From contig CAJXTB010000011.1 in assembly GCA_913061235.1 (NCBI GenBank), forward strand, positions 1-64,000: 64,000 nucleotides of DNA, read 5' to 3'. The notes under the pieces were generated by a model. It was not told where the DNA came from and ran no database searches. It worked only from the letters and a program-made list of their open reading frames with translations. This DNA comes from an uncultured Pseudomonadota bacterium. Lineage in GTDB: Bacteria; Myxococcota_A; UBA796; GCA-2862545. Both the position numbers and the translations under genes were made by a program. Position 1 is the stretch's first letter; each line of letters starts with the position of its first letter. This document shows, in pieces, positions 18,446-27,636 of this stretch.

Positions 18446-19726
18446 TTAGCGAATCCGGAACAGCGTGCCGGGTAGGTCTTCGTCATCTGCGTTGATGGTG
18501 TGCCAGCCCACGGGTAGCTGCGGCTCGGCGTGCTCAAACAGCCAGCGCGCGTCACGTGGGGCCACGTTGATACAGCCGTGGCTCGCCTTGTGGCCGAATC
18601 CCCAGTGCCAGTAGGCGCCGTGAATGGCGTACATGGGCTTGAAGAACATGGTCCAGGGCACCGCTTCTACGTAGTACGGGTCGTCTGAGCCGGCGCGGCT
18701 CTGCATGTCGTGCCACACCCGCTTGTCTTGGATGCGCCAGGTGCCGATTGGCGTGCGTGTGCCTGTGCCCGGAGAGGTCAAGGTGACGTAGATGGGTGTG
18801 TCGCCTCGGTATACGGCCAACACGGTCGCTTCGCGTTCCAGGTCAATCCACATCTCGTCCGTGCCCACGTCCTCGGGGCGTTCGGCGCGCTGGAACACGC
18901 GAACGTCTGTTCGGTCGTCTACGTAGCCGTCTTCACCAATCGCGAAAGCATTCGGGGCACGCCAGATATGGTCGCGTACCGGCTCTTCAGCTACGACAAA
19001 GCTCTGGTGGTAGGCCACGCGGAACTCGGGCTCTCCGAGGGTTGGCTCGCGGTACAGCGGTGCGTCCTCGTAGTTCGTCGACCAGGCCAGGGTGTGGCCT
19101 TCGGGTAGCGGGTCGGCGACTAAATCTCGCCCTTGAAAGCGTGTGATGGGGAAGACGTAGACGTCTTCTTCAGGGACGACGGTACCGTCTTCGCGAATCA
19201 GGACCACGCCAAGTGAGGTCTCTGCGGCGTCTACGAAACGAGCGCGTCGACCTGCGGGCAGGCGTGAGCTGGGTGCAGCACCGGACTCGTAGGCGGCGGC
19301 GTCTGTGTAGACGCGGCCACGCCATTCCTTCCACCGGCGTGCGTAGACGAAGGGCAGCAAATCGTCTTCGCCGGTCCCTCGGTGAGTCCATACACCGTTT
19401 TCCGAATAGTTTGCGTAGTCAGTCGGGAATGGCGGTTCGTACACCAGGTCCCGCGGCAGATGCACCGGTGCTGTCTGCGCGGGTTCTGCGAAGTCGAGGC
19501 AGGTGAATGCGTCCGTGCCGACTTGTCCCCAGCCGCTTCGACAGCCGGGGCCGTCCACAACGGCGGTGACCGCAAAGACCTCGCCTTCGGCAAGCTTTCC
19601 AGCTTGTTCCGACGTGGCAGAGGGGGCTGCGCGGATGGTGAGGAGTTTGGTGGTGGGAGCGTAGTTGCCGGGGGTGGCGTCATTGGGGGCGTCTGCGGAT
19701 GCAAACAGCGCGAGGAAGAGAAGCAT
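18446..19726 (-). CDS. L,D-transpeptidase (YkuD) with SH3b-like domain
   Basis: 426 residues from the ATG at 19726 (MLLFLALFASADA signal). Residues about 20-80 look like a bacterial SH3 domain (LLTIRAAPSATSEQAGKLAEGE). The C-terminal YkuD domain carries GTRTPIGTWRI, the conserved IHGAYWH and the catalytic SHGCINV with Cys near residue 385. These enzymes form 3-3 peptidoglycan crosslinks or attach proteins to the wall. The middle region (about 90-280) is family-typical in size but not recognised. Confidence 0.87.
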   Translation of the reverse strand: MLLFLALFASADAPNDATPGNYAPTTKLLTIRAAPSATSEQAGKLAEGEVFAVTAVVDGPGCRSGWGQVGTDAFTCLDFAEPAQTAPVHLPRDLVYEPPFPTDYANYSENGVWTHRGTGEDDLLPFVYARRWKEWRGRVYTDAAAYESGAAPSSRLPAGRRARFVDAAETSLGVVLIREDGTVVPEEDVYVFPITRFQGRDLVADPLPEGHTLAWSTNYEDAPLYREPTLGEPEFRVAYHQSFVVAEEPVRDHIWRAPNAFAIGEDGYVDDRTDVRVFQRAERPEDVGTDEMWIDLEREATVLAVYRGDTPIYVTLTSPGTGTRTPIGTWRIQDKRVWHDMQSRAGSDDPYYVEAVPWTMFFKPMYAIHGAYWHWGFGHKASHGCINVAPRDARWLFEHAEPQLPVGWHTINADDEDLPGTLFRIR

Positions 19727-19792
19727 TGGGCCTCCGACGCGTACCGTACTCGGTCGAGATCTCGCATGCACGCAGACATCGAAGAATAGGGG

Positions 19793-19834
19793 GCTCAGCC
19801 GGTATTTCCCCGCGAGAATGCGAGGCGGCTGAGC
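19793..19834 (-). terminator. Inverted repeat downstream of the Asp-rich repeat gene
   Basis: Nine-base arms gctcagccg and cggctgagc are separated by 24 bp that can form an inner stem. It begins 20 bp past the stop of the 19854-24185 gene. There is no T run, so it is at most a factor-dependent or weak terminator. Confidence 0.35.
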
Positions 19835-19853
19835 GGCACTGGACCCTCGCTGC

Positions 19854-22800
19854 CTAGGCTACTTGCTCACGACGCCGGCGGGCGATGAGACCGAAGAGTG
19901 CCAGGCCAAACAGACCGGCCATCGGGGTTGCAGAGGCACTGTTGCACCCTGAACAGCCGGCACCGCCGACGTAGCTGATGGTGTTGGGGCCACAGTCTGA
20001 GCTGTCGAGAGGGTCGGTGGAACCATTGACTTCTTCGCCGTCTAGACAGCCGTCTTCGTCGGTGTCGTCGTTGGTGGGGTCGGTCTCGGTGTCGTTGACT
20101 TCTTCGCTGTCCGTCAGGCCGTCATCGTCGGAGTCGCTGGAGTTCGGGTTGCTGCCGATGTCGTTGACTTCTGCGCCGTCCGTCAGGCCGTCGTCGTCCG
20201 AGTCGTCGTCGTTGGGGTCGGTGTCGGTGTCGTTGACCTCTTCGCCGTCCAGTAGGCCGTCGTCATCGGAGTCGGCGTTGAGTGGGTCGGTGAGGGTGTC
20301 TTCGAGCTCTACAGCATCGCCGAGACCATCTTCGTCGGTGTCGTCATTGAGCGGGTCGGTGAGGGTGTCATTGACCTCTTCACCGTCTGTGAGGCCGTCA
20401 TCGTCCGAGTCGGCGTCGTTGGGGTCGGTGAGGGTGTCGTTGATTTCCTCGCCGTCCGTGAGGCCGTCTTCGTCGCTGTCTGGGAGCAGTGGGTCGGTAC
20501 CGGCATCTAGGACTTCAACGCCGTCTGGCGCGCCGTCTTCGTCGGAGTCGGCGTTCAGGGGGTCAGTCTCGTAGACGTTGACTTCGTCCCAATCGGGAAG
20601 GCCGTCTTCGTCGGTGTCGATGAGCAGGCCGGCGTCGCAGTCAATGCCGTTGAGCGGGTCTGTGCCGTTCGCGACTTCACCGCCGTCAAGGCAGCCGTCG
20701 TCGTCTGTGTCGCTGTCGTTGGGGTCGGTGAGGGTGTCGTCGACTTCCTGCCCATCGAGCAGACCGTCATCATCCGAGTCGTCGTCGTTGGGGTCGGTGA
20801 GGGTGTCGTTGACTTCTTCGCCGTCCAGCAGGCCGTCGTTGTCGCTGTCGTCACTGAACGGGTCGGTGTCGAACTCGTTGATTTCATCGAAGTCGGTCAC
20901 GCCGTCGTCATCGGTGTCGATGAGCAGGCCTTCGCCACAGTCAATGCCAATGAGTGGGTCCGTCGTACCGTTGACTTCTTCGCCGTCGGTGCAGCCGTCG
21001 TCGTCGGTGTCGTCGTCGTTGGGGTCGGTCAGAGTGTCGTTGACTTCTTCACTGTCGATCAGGTCGTCGTCGTCCGAGTCGTCGTCGTTGGGGTCGGTCT
21101 CGTACACGTTGACTTCGTCGCCGTCGACCAAGTCGTCATCGTCCGAGTCGTTGTCGTTGGGGTCAGTGAGGGTGTCGTTGACCTCCTCGCCGTCGGTCAA
21201 GCCGTCATTGTCGGAGTCGTCATCGAGGGGGTTGGTGTCGTACTCAGTGACTTCTTCGAAGTCGGTGAGGCCGTCGTCGTCGCTGTCTACGAGCAGGCCG
21301 TCACCGCAGTCGATGGGGTTGTTCGGATTGCTGTCGTTGTTGACCTCAAAGCCATCTGTGCAGCTGTCGTCGTCTGAGTCGTCGTCGTTGGGGTCGGTGA
21401 GGGTGACGTTGACTTCTTCGCTGTCGGTCAGGTCGTCGTCGTCCGAGTCGTCGTCGTTGGGGTCGGTGAGGGTGTCGTTGACCTCTTCGCCGTCCGTCAG
21501 GTCGTCGTCGTCCGAGTCGTCGTCGTTGGGGTCGGTCTCGTGCACGTTGACTTCGTCGCCATCGATCAAGCCGTCATCGTCCGAGTCGTCATCGAAGGGG
21601 TTGGTGTCGTACTCAGTGAGCTCTTCGAAGTCGGTCAGGCCGTCTTCGTCGGTGTCTACGAGCAGGCCGTCGCCGCAGTCGAGGGGGTTGTTGGGATCGG
21701 TGTCGTTGTTGACCTCAAACCCGTCCGTGCACGCGTCGTCGTCCGAGTCGCTGTCGTTGGGGTTGGTCAGCGTGGTGTTGACTTCCTGGCCGTCTGTCAG
21801 GTCGTCGTCGTCCGAGTCATTGTCGTTGGGGTTGGTCAGCGTGGTGTTGACTTCTTCGCTGTCGGAGAGGTCGTCGTCGTCCGAGTCGCTGTTGTTGGGG
21901 TTGGTCTCGTAGACGTTGACTTCATCGCTGTCGGAGAGGTCGTCGTCGTCTGAGTCGCTGTTGTTGGGATTGGTCTGGTAGAGATTGACTTCTTCACCGT
22001 CTGTGAGGTCGTCGTCGTCCGAGTCTTCGTCGTTGGGGTTGGTCTGGTAGACGTTGACTTCGTCACCATCGATCAAGCCGTCGTCGTCCGAGTCGTCATC
22101 GAGCGGGTTGGTGTTGTGCTCGGTGATCTCGTCGAAGTCGGTGAGGCCGTCATCGTCGCTGTCTACGAGCAGGCCGTCGCCACAGTCGATGGGGTTGTTG
22201 GGATCGGTGTCGTTGTTGACCTCAAACCCGTCCAAACACGCATCGTCGTCTGAGTCGTTGTCGTTGGGGTTGGTCAGCGTGGTGTTGACTTCCTGGCCGT
22301 CTGTCAGGTCGTCATCGTCGCTGTCGTCGTCGTTGGGGTTGGTCAGCGTGGTGTTGACTTCCTGGCTGTCGGACAGGTCGTCGTCGTCGGAGTCTTCGTC
22401 GTTCGGGTCGGTCAGGTGGATGAGGACCTCTTCACCGTCCGTGAGGTCGTCGTCGTCCGAGTCTTCGTCGTTGGGGTTTGTCTCCGTGACAATGACCTCG
22501 ATGCCGTCGCCCAGGTCATCGTTGTCTGAGTCGCTGTCGAGGGGGTCGGTCTCGTACAGGAGGATTTCTTCGCCGTCTGTGAGGTCGTCGTCGTCCGAGT
22601 CGTCGTCGTTGGGATTGGTCAGCGTGGTGTTGACTTCTTCGCCATCTGTGAGGTCGTCGTCGTCCGAGTCTTCGTCGTTCGGGTTGGTCTCGTACAGGAT
22701 GACCTCTTCGCCGTCTGTGAGGTCGTCGTCGTCCGAGTCCTCGTCGTTCGGGTTGGTCTCGTACAGGATTACTTCTTCGCCATCTGTGAGGTCGTCGTCG

Positions 22801-24185
22801 TCTGAGTCGTCGTCGAGGGGATCGGTCTCGTACAGGATGACTTCTTCACCGTCTGTGAGGTCGTCGCCGTCCGTGTCCGGGTTGTTCGGATCGGTGTTGT
22901 ACACGGTGGTTTCTTCGAAGTCGGTGAGGCCGTCATCGTCGCTGTCTACGAGCAGGCCGGTGCCGCAGTCGATGGGGTTGTTCGGGTTGGTCTCGGTGAC
23001 AATGACCTCTTCGCCGTCCGTGCAGCCGTCGTTGTCTGAGTCGTCGTCGTTGGGATTGGTCTCGTACAGGAGGACTTCTTCGCCGTCCGTGAGGTCGTCG
23101 TCATCGGAGTCGTCGTCGAGGGGATCGGTCTCGTACAAGATGACTTCTTCACCGTCTGTGAGGTCGTCGTCGTCCGAGTCGTCATCGTTGGGGTCGGTCA
23201 GCGTGGTGTTGACTTCTTCGCCGTCTGTGAGGTCGTCGTCGTCCGAGTCTTCGTCATTGGGGTTGGTCTCGCTGGTGAAGACCTCGTACCCATCGAGCAG
23301 GCCGTCGCCGTCACTGTCTGGGTTGTTGATATCGGTGCCGATTGCGTACTCGTCTGGGTCCGTGAGGCCGTCGTTATCGGTGTCGAGGGCGCCGCAGACG
23401 GACTCCCCTGCGGTCGGGCCTACTAGGGTGAACTCGTTGGCTTCTTGCGAGAAGGTGTAGAAGCCGAAGTTGCCGGCTGGGAAGTCGCCGACCAGGTCGA
23501 ACTGTAGGACGCCGTCTACCCAGATTTGCAAGCTGTCCAGATTGTATTCGACGTCAATGACGTGGTCGATGTTGTCTCGCCAGCCCGTGGAGCCCAGTGT
23601 GTTGGCGCGTGCAATTTCGTTGACGCTGCCTGTGTGGCACCACATGTTGTTGTCGCCGCTGATGGGCCCGTCAATGATGGACAGGGCCATGCCGACTCGG
23701 CTGGTGCACCCGCCGATATTTTGGTTCAGCTGCTTCCAGTCAACGAGCAACCAGTTGGCGCTTGCACTGCTCTTCTCGCCTTGGTCGTACCCAATGACGA
23801 AGCCGATGAAGTCGTCATCACCCGTTGTGTTGACCGCAAGGCTCATGGAGATGCTTGTACCGACGGCGGGCAAGGTCGACATGTACACGCCTGGGCGTGA
23901 GTTGACGCTCTGGGTGACCGTGCGGCGGTCGCCGCTCAGAGTCCAGTTGGGCGACGAGCCGCTGGATGTGAGGTCCTCGTCGAACGCAAGGTCAAAGACG
24001 GCTTCCTGGCACTCAAAGCCAGGCTCTTGCTGACAGGAACTACTGCAGCCGTCACCGTTGGCCGTGTTTCCGTCGTCGCACGTCTCTCCAGGGTCGCTGG
24101 TGCTGTCGCCGCATGCCGCTTGGGCGCTGTGGGACAGGCTGATAGCGGTGAGCAGTGCTGTGGTCGCAAACAATTGGGTCTTCAA
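19854..24185 (-). CDS. Giant Asp-rich TSP3-repeat surface protein with MYXO-CTERM-like tail
   Basis: 1443 residues from a TTG start (ggagag lies 5 nt before it). A signal peptide ending near SAQA is followed by a DUF4215-like Cys-rich unit (about 24-58) and a lectin-like beta domain (about 60-265) recalling the thrombospondin C-terminal region. About 48 thrombospondin-type-3-like repeats of 23-24 residues fill about 270-1395, with the core D-S-D-D-D-x-L-x-D-G-E-E-V. Such repeats bind Ca2+. The C-terminus has GCSGC, a hydrophobic segment and RRRR, the plan of a MYXO-CTERM sorting signal. Inferred role: Ca2+-stiffened surface fibre or adhesin. Confidence 0.88.
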   Translation of the reverse strand: MKTQLFATTALLTAISLSHSAQAACGDSTSDPGETCDDGNTANGDGCSSSCQQEPGFECQEAVFDLAFDEDLTSSGSSPNWTLSGDRRTVTQSVNSRPGVYMSTLPAVGTSISMSLAVNTTGDDDFIGFVIGYDQGEKSSASANWLLVDWKQLNQNIGGCTSRVGMALSIIDGPISGDNNMWCHTGSVNEIARANTLGSTGWRDNIDHVIDVEYNLDSLQIWVDGVLQFDLVGDFPAGNFGFYTFSQEANEFTLVGPTAGESVCGALDTDNDGLTDPDEYAIGTDINNPDSDGDGLLDGYEVFTSETNPNDEDSDDDDLTDGEEVNTTLTDPNDDDSDDDDLTDGEEVILYETDPLDDDSDDDDLTDGEEVLLYETNPNDDDSDNDGCTDGEEVIVTETNPNNPIDCGTGLLVDSDDDGLTDFEETTVYNTDPNNPDTDGDDLTDGEEVILYETDPLDDDSDDDDLTDGEEVILYETNPNDEDSDDDDLTDGEEVILYETNPNDEDSDDDDLTDGEEVNTTLTNPNDDDSDDDDLTDGEEILLYETDPLDSDSDNDDLGDGIEVIVTETNPNDEDSDDDDLTDGEEVLIHLTDPNDEDSDDDDLSDSQEVNTTLTNPNDDDSDDDDLTDGQEVNTTLTNPNDNDSDDDACLDGFEVNNDTDPNNPIDCGDGLLVDSDDDGLTDFDEITEHNTNPLDDDSDDDGLIDGDEVNVYQTNPNDEDSDDDDLTDGEEVNLYQTNPNNSDSDDDDLSDSDEVNVYETNPNNSDSDDDDLSDSEEVNTTLTNPNDNDSDDDDLTDGQEVNTTLTNPNDSDSDDDACTDGFEVNNDTDPNNPLDCGDGLLVDTDEDGLTDFEELTEYDTNPFDDDSDDDGLIDGDEVNVHETDPNDDDSDDDDLTDGEEVNDTLTDPNDDDSDDDDLTDSEEVNVTLTDPNDDDSDDDSCTDGFEVNNDSNPNNPIDCGDGLLVDSDDDGLTDFEEVTEYDTNPLDDDSDNDGLTDGEEVNDTLTDPNDNDSDDDDLVDGDEVNVYETDPNDDDSDDDDLIDSEEVNDTLTDPNDDDTDDDGCTDGEEVNGTTDPLIGIDCGEGLLIDTDDDGVTDFDEINEFDTDPFSDDSDNDGLLDGEEVNDTLTDPNDDDSDDDGLLDGQEVDDTLTDPNDSDTDDDGCLDGGEVANGTDPLNGIDCDAGLLIDTDEDGLPDWDEVNVYETDPLNADSDEDGAPDGVEVLDAGTDPLLPDSDEDGLTDGEEINDTLTDPNDADSDDDGLTDGEEVNDTLTDPLNDDTDEDGLGDAVELEDTLTDPLNADSDDDGLLDGEEVNDTDTDPNDDDSDDDGLTDGAEVNDIGSNPNSSDSDDDGLTDSEEVNDTETDPTNDDTDEDGCLDGEEVNGSTDPLDSSDCGPNTISYVGGAGCSGCNSASATPMAGLFGLALFGLIARRRREQVA
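20090..23370 (-). repeat. Long tandem array encoding TSP3 units
   Basis: About 48 units of 69-72 bp, each with runs such as gtcgtcgtcgtccgagtc on the plus strand. Units vary at a few codons and are interrupted every six to eight units by a Cys-containing variant (DCGDGLLVDSDDDGLTDFEE). This makes several long open frames on the opposite strand that are not genes. Confidence 0.85.
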
Positions 24186-24340
24186 GGTCTCTCCAGGGGC
24201 GCGTCAACGAGGGCGCAGGATGGCATCTATACACGCGGGCGTCGCTAACAAGGTGATGACATGTTGGGGGCCTGTCGTCGGCGGTAGTCGCGACTCGTGC
24301 CCGGCTCAAGTAGGATAGCCACCGCGCACAGGAGTCTTGA

Positions 24341-25483
24341 ATGCCCCGCTGGATACCCGTTGTTGGAATGCCGCTGCTTATTGTTGGCTGCGAAATCAAT
24401 GAGTCACCGGATATTGAAGCGCAATGTTCTACGCTGGCGGACGTCTACTCGGTCTCGGAAGACGTGCAGGTGACCACGTCCATCATTGGTCGTACGCCGG
24501 GTTCGGTCCCTGAAACGTTTCTGTGGGAGATTGTTGAGCAGCCCACTGGCAGCGACATTGGCATGCTCTTTCCAGAGTTTCGTGACTCCAGCTTTACGCC
24601 GCCAGTTGAGGGCGTGTATGTCGCGCAAGTCACCATTACGGACTTTGATGGCGCGGTTGCGGAGCCCTGTCAGGTCACGGTGGACGTCAATCCAGAGCCC
24701 GTGCCGTGTTGGGACGGCAGCCTGTCCAATGATTGGCCCGACCTTGTGTGCCCACCGGAAGCAGTGTTGATGTTCATTAGTGGGGCCACAGCGATTGACG
24801 GATTCGGAGAAAGCCCGACAGCATCTGCCTACACCGGGCCCGATGGCGTCGCTGGAACCGCTGGTATTGAGCTGAACGTGCTCGATTTTATGGGCAACGA
24901 CCTGTGCGCCATGACCGTGACCCCTGCTGAGGGGGCGGATCTAGGCGAGTCTTCGTGGTCTGCAAGCAATGACGACGTGGTGTTCGGCTACTCATTTGGC
25001 GACTCCCCGACGGTGGAGGGCGACTGTGCAGATGCGGGTCTGGACCCTGCGGTATTTACCGATGACGTGCACGGATTTATCGCGGGCTTGGACCTCGGTT
25101 TGGCCATCATGACGCCCGACCCGGAGCTGTACACTGCCTACGAAGAGTTCATCGTTGGGCAAGCTGGCCAGGGCGTTTGGGATGCTGAATGGGCCCCTTT
25201 TGTCGACGGATTCGCCCTGTATGTTGGCGAGATGACCGACTCTCCGCTCGGTGCGTTTCAGAACGACAACCTCGTGTTTCACTACGGTGTCGATGAGAGC
25301 ATGACGGTTGGGTACAACGACGTAGACACCAACGGGGAGTTTGGCGAAGGCGACACGCTGCTCCAGCTCGATGCCCTGGGAACCGGCGGCGCGATTGAGT
25401 CTGGCTACTACGAGGTGGCGTCCGGCTTCGCGTTTGACGCACGCTGCATCCTGCTGCCGGAGCTGTGCGTGGTAGAAGAATAG
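24341..25483 (+). CDS. Lipoprotein with PKD-like N-terminal domain
   Basis: 380 residues. The signal MPRWIPVVGMPLLIVGC has a lipobox-like end, and aggag lies 7 nt before the start. Residues about 25-120 look like a PKD/Ig-like domain (SVPETFLWEIVEQP, then GVYVAQVTITDFDG), similar in plan to the domain in the RCC1 lipoprotein at 127-3216. The remaining 260 residues are acidic and beta-rich, with no family that I recognise. The gene is 35 bp upstream of the fibrinogen-domain gene, separated by a strong inverted repeat. Confidence 0.7.
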   Translation: MPRWIPVVGMPLLIVGCEINESPDIEAQCSTLADVYSVSEDVQVTTSIIGRTPGSVPETFLWEIVEQPTGSDIGMLFPEFRDSSFTPPVEGVYVAQVTITDFDGAVAEPCQVTVDVNPEPVPCWDGSLSNDWPDLVCPPEAVLMFISGATAIDGFGESPTASAYTGPDGVAGTAGIELNVLDFMGNDLCAMTVTPAEGADLGESSWSASNDDVVFGYSFGDSPTVEGDCADAGLDPAVFTDDVHGFIAGLDLGLAIMTPDPELYTAYEEFIVGQAGQGVWDAEWAPFVDGFALYVGEMTDSPLGAFQNDNLVFHYGVDESMTVGYNDVDTNGEFGEGDTLLQLDALGTGGAIESGYYEVASGFAFDARCILLPELCVVEE

Positions 25484-25507
25484 TATAGGTATCGTCTATA
25501 CTATTCT
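25477..25507. promoter_or_regulatory. 12-bp perfect inverted repeat overlapping a stop codon
   Basis: Arms agaatagtatag and ctatactattct flank a 7-nt loop (gtatcgt). The TAG stop of the upstream lipoprotein gene (25481-25483) lies inside the left arm. The arms are very AT-rich in a GC-rich region, and the next ATG follows 12 nt later. It could be a terminator, a translation-blocking hairpin or an operator for the downstream gene. Confidence 0.6.
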
Positions 25508-25518
25508 CGGGGGACTCT

Positions 25519-26691
25519 ATGTGGTTGCTACTCTCGTCTTTGCTCTGGGCTGCGCCCACCGACATCACACAGCAACTGCGCATTCTGGACATTACGGGCT
25601 CCCCTGCAAACGGCGCCGTCGACTTGGCGGTTGAGCTGACGAATGGCTCAGGGGTGGGTCTAGGAAATTGGACCTTTGACGGAGTGAACGTGTCGGGTGG
25701 CTACGTCAGCGTGGTGCTCGACAGCGTAGATTCAGACAGCTTGGCCGGCGAGGTCTGGCTTGCGGTGACCGTCGACGGCTCTCCGATGGGGGCCGCCGTT
25801 GAGATTGGCTCTGTGCCGCGCGCCCTCCTGTCCCAGCGTACCCAAGGGGTCGCGGTGGGCACGGCGACCTACGGTTCCGACTGCGTTGCTCAGGGGCCTG
25901 GAGCAATGGTCTACGACGCCGCTGTGGGGCTGGTTGTCTGCAACGGGTCAACGTGGGGCGGCATTGCCAGCAACTTCGCTATCGCAAATCAAGGCGGGAC
26001 GCGTCGCTGGAGCAACGGCGCATTGGCGGCGTCTTGCTTTGACTACCGCTTCCCGGACAATGGTGGGACCTACGCGGGTGACGTAGGCGATGGCAGGTAT
26101 CGAATCCTCACTGCGGGCGTGGAGATGGACGTCTGGTGCGACATGACGACAGATGGCGGCGGTTGGACGCTCATCAGCCAATCGGTGCCGTCAACAGCGT
26201 CGTCCAACTCGTTGTGTAGCTCGAATGCGGTGGGCACTCTGCAGCTTCAGGAGTTCACCGTATCCGCGCCCGCTAAGCTCTCGAACACCGTCATCAACGC
26301 AATCTGGGGCCGTGGAGAGGAGCGCGAGTTTATGCGCAAGCACGCCATCGACAACGTGGGTGGCACGGTCGTTGAGTGGGACCGCGTCTGTCGGGCGGAC
26401 TTTGTCGACACTTACCAATGGCGGACCAGCAGTACCGCCAGCCTGTCGCACTTGGAGTCCACGACGCTGCAGTGTACCGGTGCGGCATTGGGTAGCACGA
26501 CAGTGACCAGTACTTGGTCTACGGGTGGGCAAAGCTGTGGGATTAGCTACCAAACATCGGCGGTGGACTACCTGATCTACACGGCAAACACGAGCTACAG
26601 CGGTGGCGCGTGCGGCACGGTGACCGCCGGTCGACAGTGGCTTGGGGACGGCAACTTCGGCTGCAATACCAGCCGCGATTTCGTGCGCTAG
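25519..26691 (+). CDS. Secreted protein with fibrinogen-like domain
   Basis: 390 residues. A signal peptide (MWLLLSSLLWAA) precedes a beta domain (about 15-110) found also in the collagen-like proteins at 54-57 kb and in the protein at 60478: a turn (LTNGSGVGLG), GYVSVVLDSV and a late GSVPRALLSQ element. Residues about 150-390 contain a fibrinogen-related segment: GDGRYRILTAGVEMDVWCD then MTTDGGGWTLI, the hallmark of fibrinogen C-like folds. Lectin or surface-recognition activity is inferred. A decayed copy of its last 40 codons lies at 43674-43793, next to the carbonic anhydrase gene. Confidence 0.8.
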   Translation: MWLLLSSLLWAAPTDITQQLRILDITGSPANGAVDLAVELTNGSGVGLGNWTFDGVNVSGGYVSVVLDSVDSDSLAGEVWLAVTVDGSPMGAAVEIGSVPRALLSQRTQGVAVGTATYGSDCVAQGPGAMVYDAAVGLVVCNGSTWGGIASNFAIANQGGTRRWSNGALAASCFDYRFPDNGGTYAGDVGDGRYRILTAGVEMDVWCDMTTDGGGWTLISQSVPSTASSNSLCSSNAVGTLQLQEFTVSAPAKLSNTVINAIWGRGEEREFMRKHAIDNVGGTVVEWDRVCRADFVDTYQWRTSSTASLSHLESTTLQCTGAALGSTTVTSTWSTGGQSCGISYQTSAVDYLIYTANTSYSGGACGTVTAGRQWLGDGNFGCNTSRDFVR

Positions 26692-26732
26692 GGGCCAGCA
26701 TTCGGCTGGAATGCCTCGTCGATATCAGACTT
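26568..26732 (+). repeat. Left copy of the island-flanking direct repeat
   Basis: These 165 bp match 43674-43838 in direct orientation with about 15 differences. The copy includes the last 40 codons of the fibrinogen-domain gene and then 41 bp of non-coding DNA matching the antisense 3' end of the carbonic anhydrase gene (ctggaatgcctcgtcgat). Confidence 0.88.
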
Positions 26733-26859
26733 TCGACCGGTGTGCGATGGAATCAATCGAGGCCGATGCGGGCGCCAGAACGTAGGGTGGATGTTGCGCT
26801 GGGCGGATAGGTAGATTTCGGGGCTGGATGATGATTCCTTCCCTTCCCTGGAGGTGTAC
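26733..26859 (+). other. Short gap at the left edge of the island
   Basis: After the direct repeat ends, the sequence has no recognisable gene until the GAF protein. A ribosome site, ctggagg, stands at 26848-26854. No inverted terminal repeat is visible at this boundary. Confidence 0.4.
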
Positions 26860-27636
26860 ATGTCTACATGGTGCTACGTCACACGAGATCGCCACTTGGT
26901 CGTGGAAGATGACACTTGGTTTGAGGCACTACCCGGCGCCCTGAGCGATCTGGGTATCGACGCCGCCGACTTCACCCCCCTCACGGCGAGCGCTGCGGGC
27001 AACGAGACAGTTCGAATCAGTGATGTCAGCGGCACGTTCAGCATAGTGGTGCGCCCATTCGACGCCCGACTGCCCGACCAGGCCGACTACGCAATCCTCG
27101 ACCATGACCCCGCACCGGCCCAGGTGGGACTAGCGCCGGAGAAGCTCTGGGACTTCATCGATACCGAGCTCGACGCGCTCGCGTCCCATGATGTACCCGC
27201 CGAACGAGCGGCGGAGGTCCTCAGGATCCTCTGCGAGGCATGCAAGGCCGAGTCTGGATCCGTGATGCTTGCACTTCCAGGTGACGAGGAGTTCACCTGG
27301 CTTGCCGCACGCGGCCCCCGCTCCAGCGAGGTCATACGACATGTGTTGCGCACCGATGAGGGCATTGCTGGCTACGTCTGGCGCCGCCAGGCCCCTTTCA
27401 TGGTGCACGACGTGTTGCGCTCCATGCGACACCTCCACCACCTAGATACGGCAACCGGCTACTGCCCTCGCGCTGTGCTCGCGGTTCCCCTCACCAGTCA
27501 TGACAAGCACAAGCTGGGTGTTCTCGAGCTGCTCGACGCAGATCCATCCTTCGAGCCTTGGGTTCCGAAGCTGGTGAGCCACGTAGCGCACAGGCTCGCA
27601 GACATGATGGCGCCGCCTTGGCAGGTTGCGGACTGA
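26860..27636 (+). CDS. GAF-domain protein
   Basis: 258 residues from the ATG at 26860, which has ggagg 5 nt upstream; an in-frame GTG at 26854 lies inside that ribosome site. Residues about 100-250 look like a GAF domain: the RAAEVLRILCEACKAESGSVM opening (helix and first strand), FTWLAARGP, GIAGYVWRRQAPFMVHDV and the late VLAVPLTSHDKHKLGVLELL. The N-terminal 95 residues are unrecognised. No output domain is attached, so it would act by partner binding or ligand sensing. It is the first gene inside the proposed island. Confidence 0.78.
   Translation: MSTWCYVTRDRHLVVEDDTWFEALPGALSDLGIDAADFTPLTASAAGNETVRISDVSGTFSIVVRPFDARLPDQADYAILDHDPAPAQVGLAPEKLWDFIDTELDALASHDVPAERAAEVLRILCEACKAESGSVMLALPGDEEFTWLAARGPRSSEVIRHVLRTDEGIAGYVWRRQAPFMVHDVLRSMRHLHHLDTATGYCPRAVLAVPLTSHDKHKLGVLELLDADPSFEPWVPKLVSHVAHRLADMMAPPWQVAD

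Noticed and set aside
19978-23370. Possible CRISPR array from the regular repeats
   Set aside because: The units are coding repeats in one continuous frame without unique spacers of constant length.
20578-23460. Very long open frames on the plus strand (Ser/Thr/Val-rich, up to 468 codons)
   Set aside because: They are antisense to the Asp-rich repeat gene; the repeated gtcgtcgtc bases read as Ser/Val repeats on the other strand. No ribosome site or domain.
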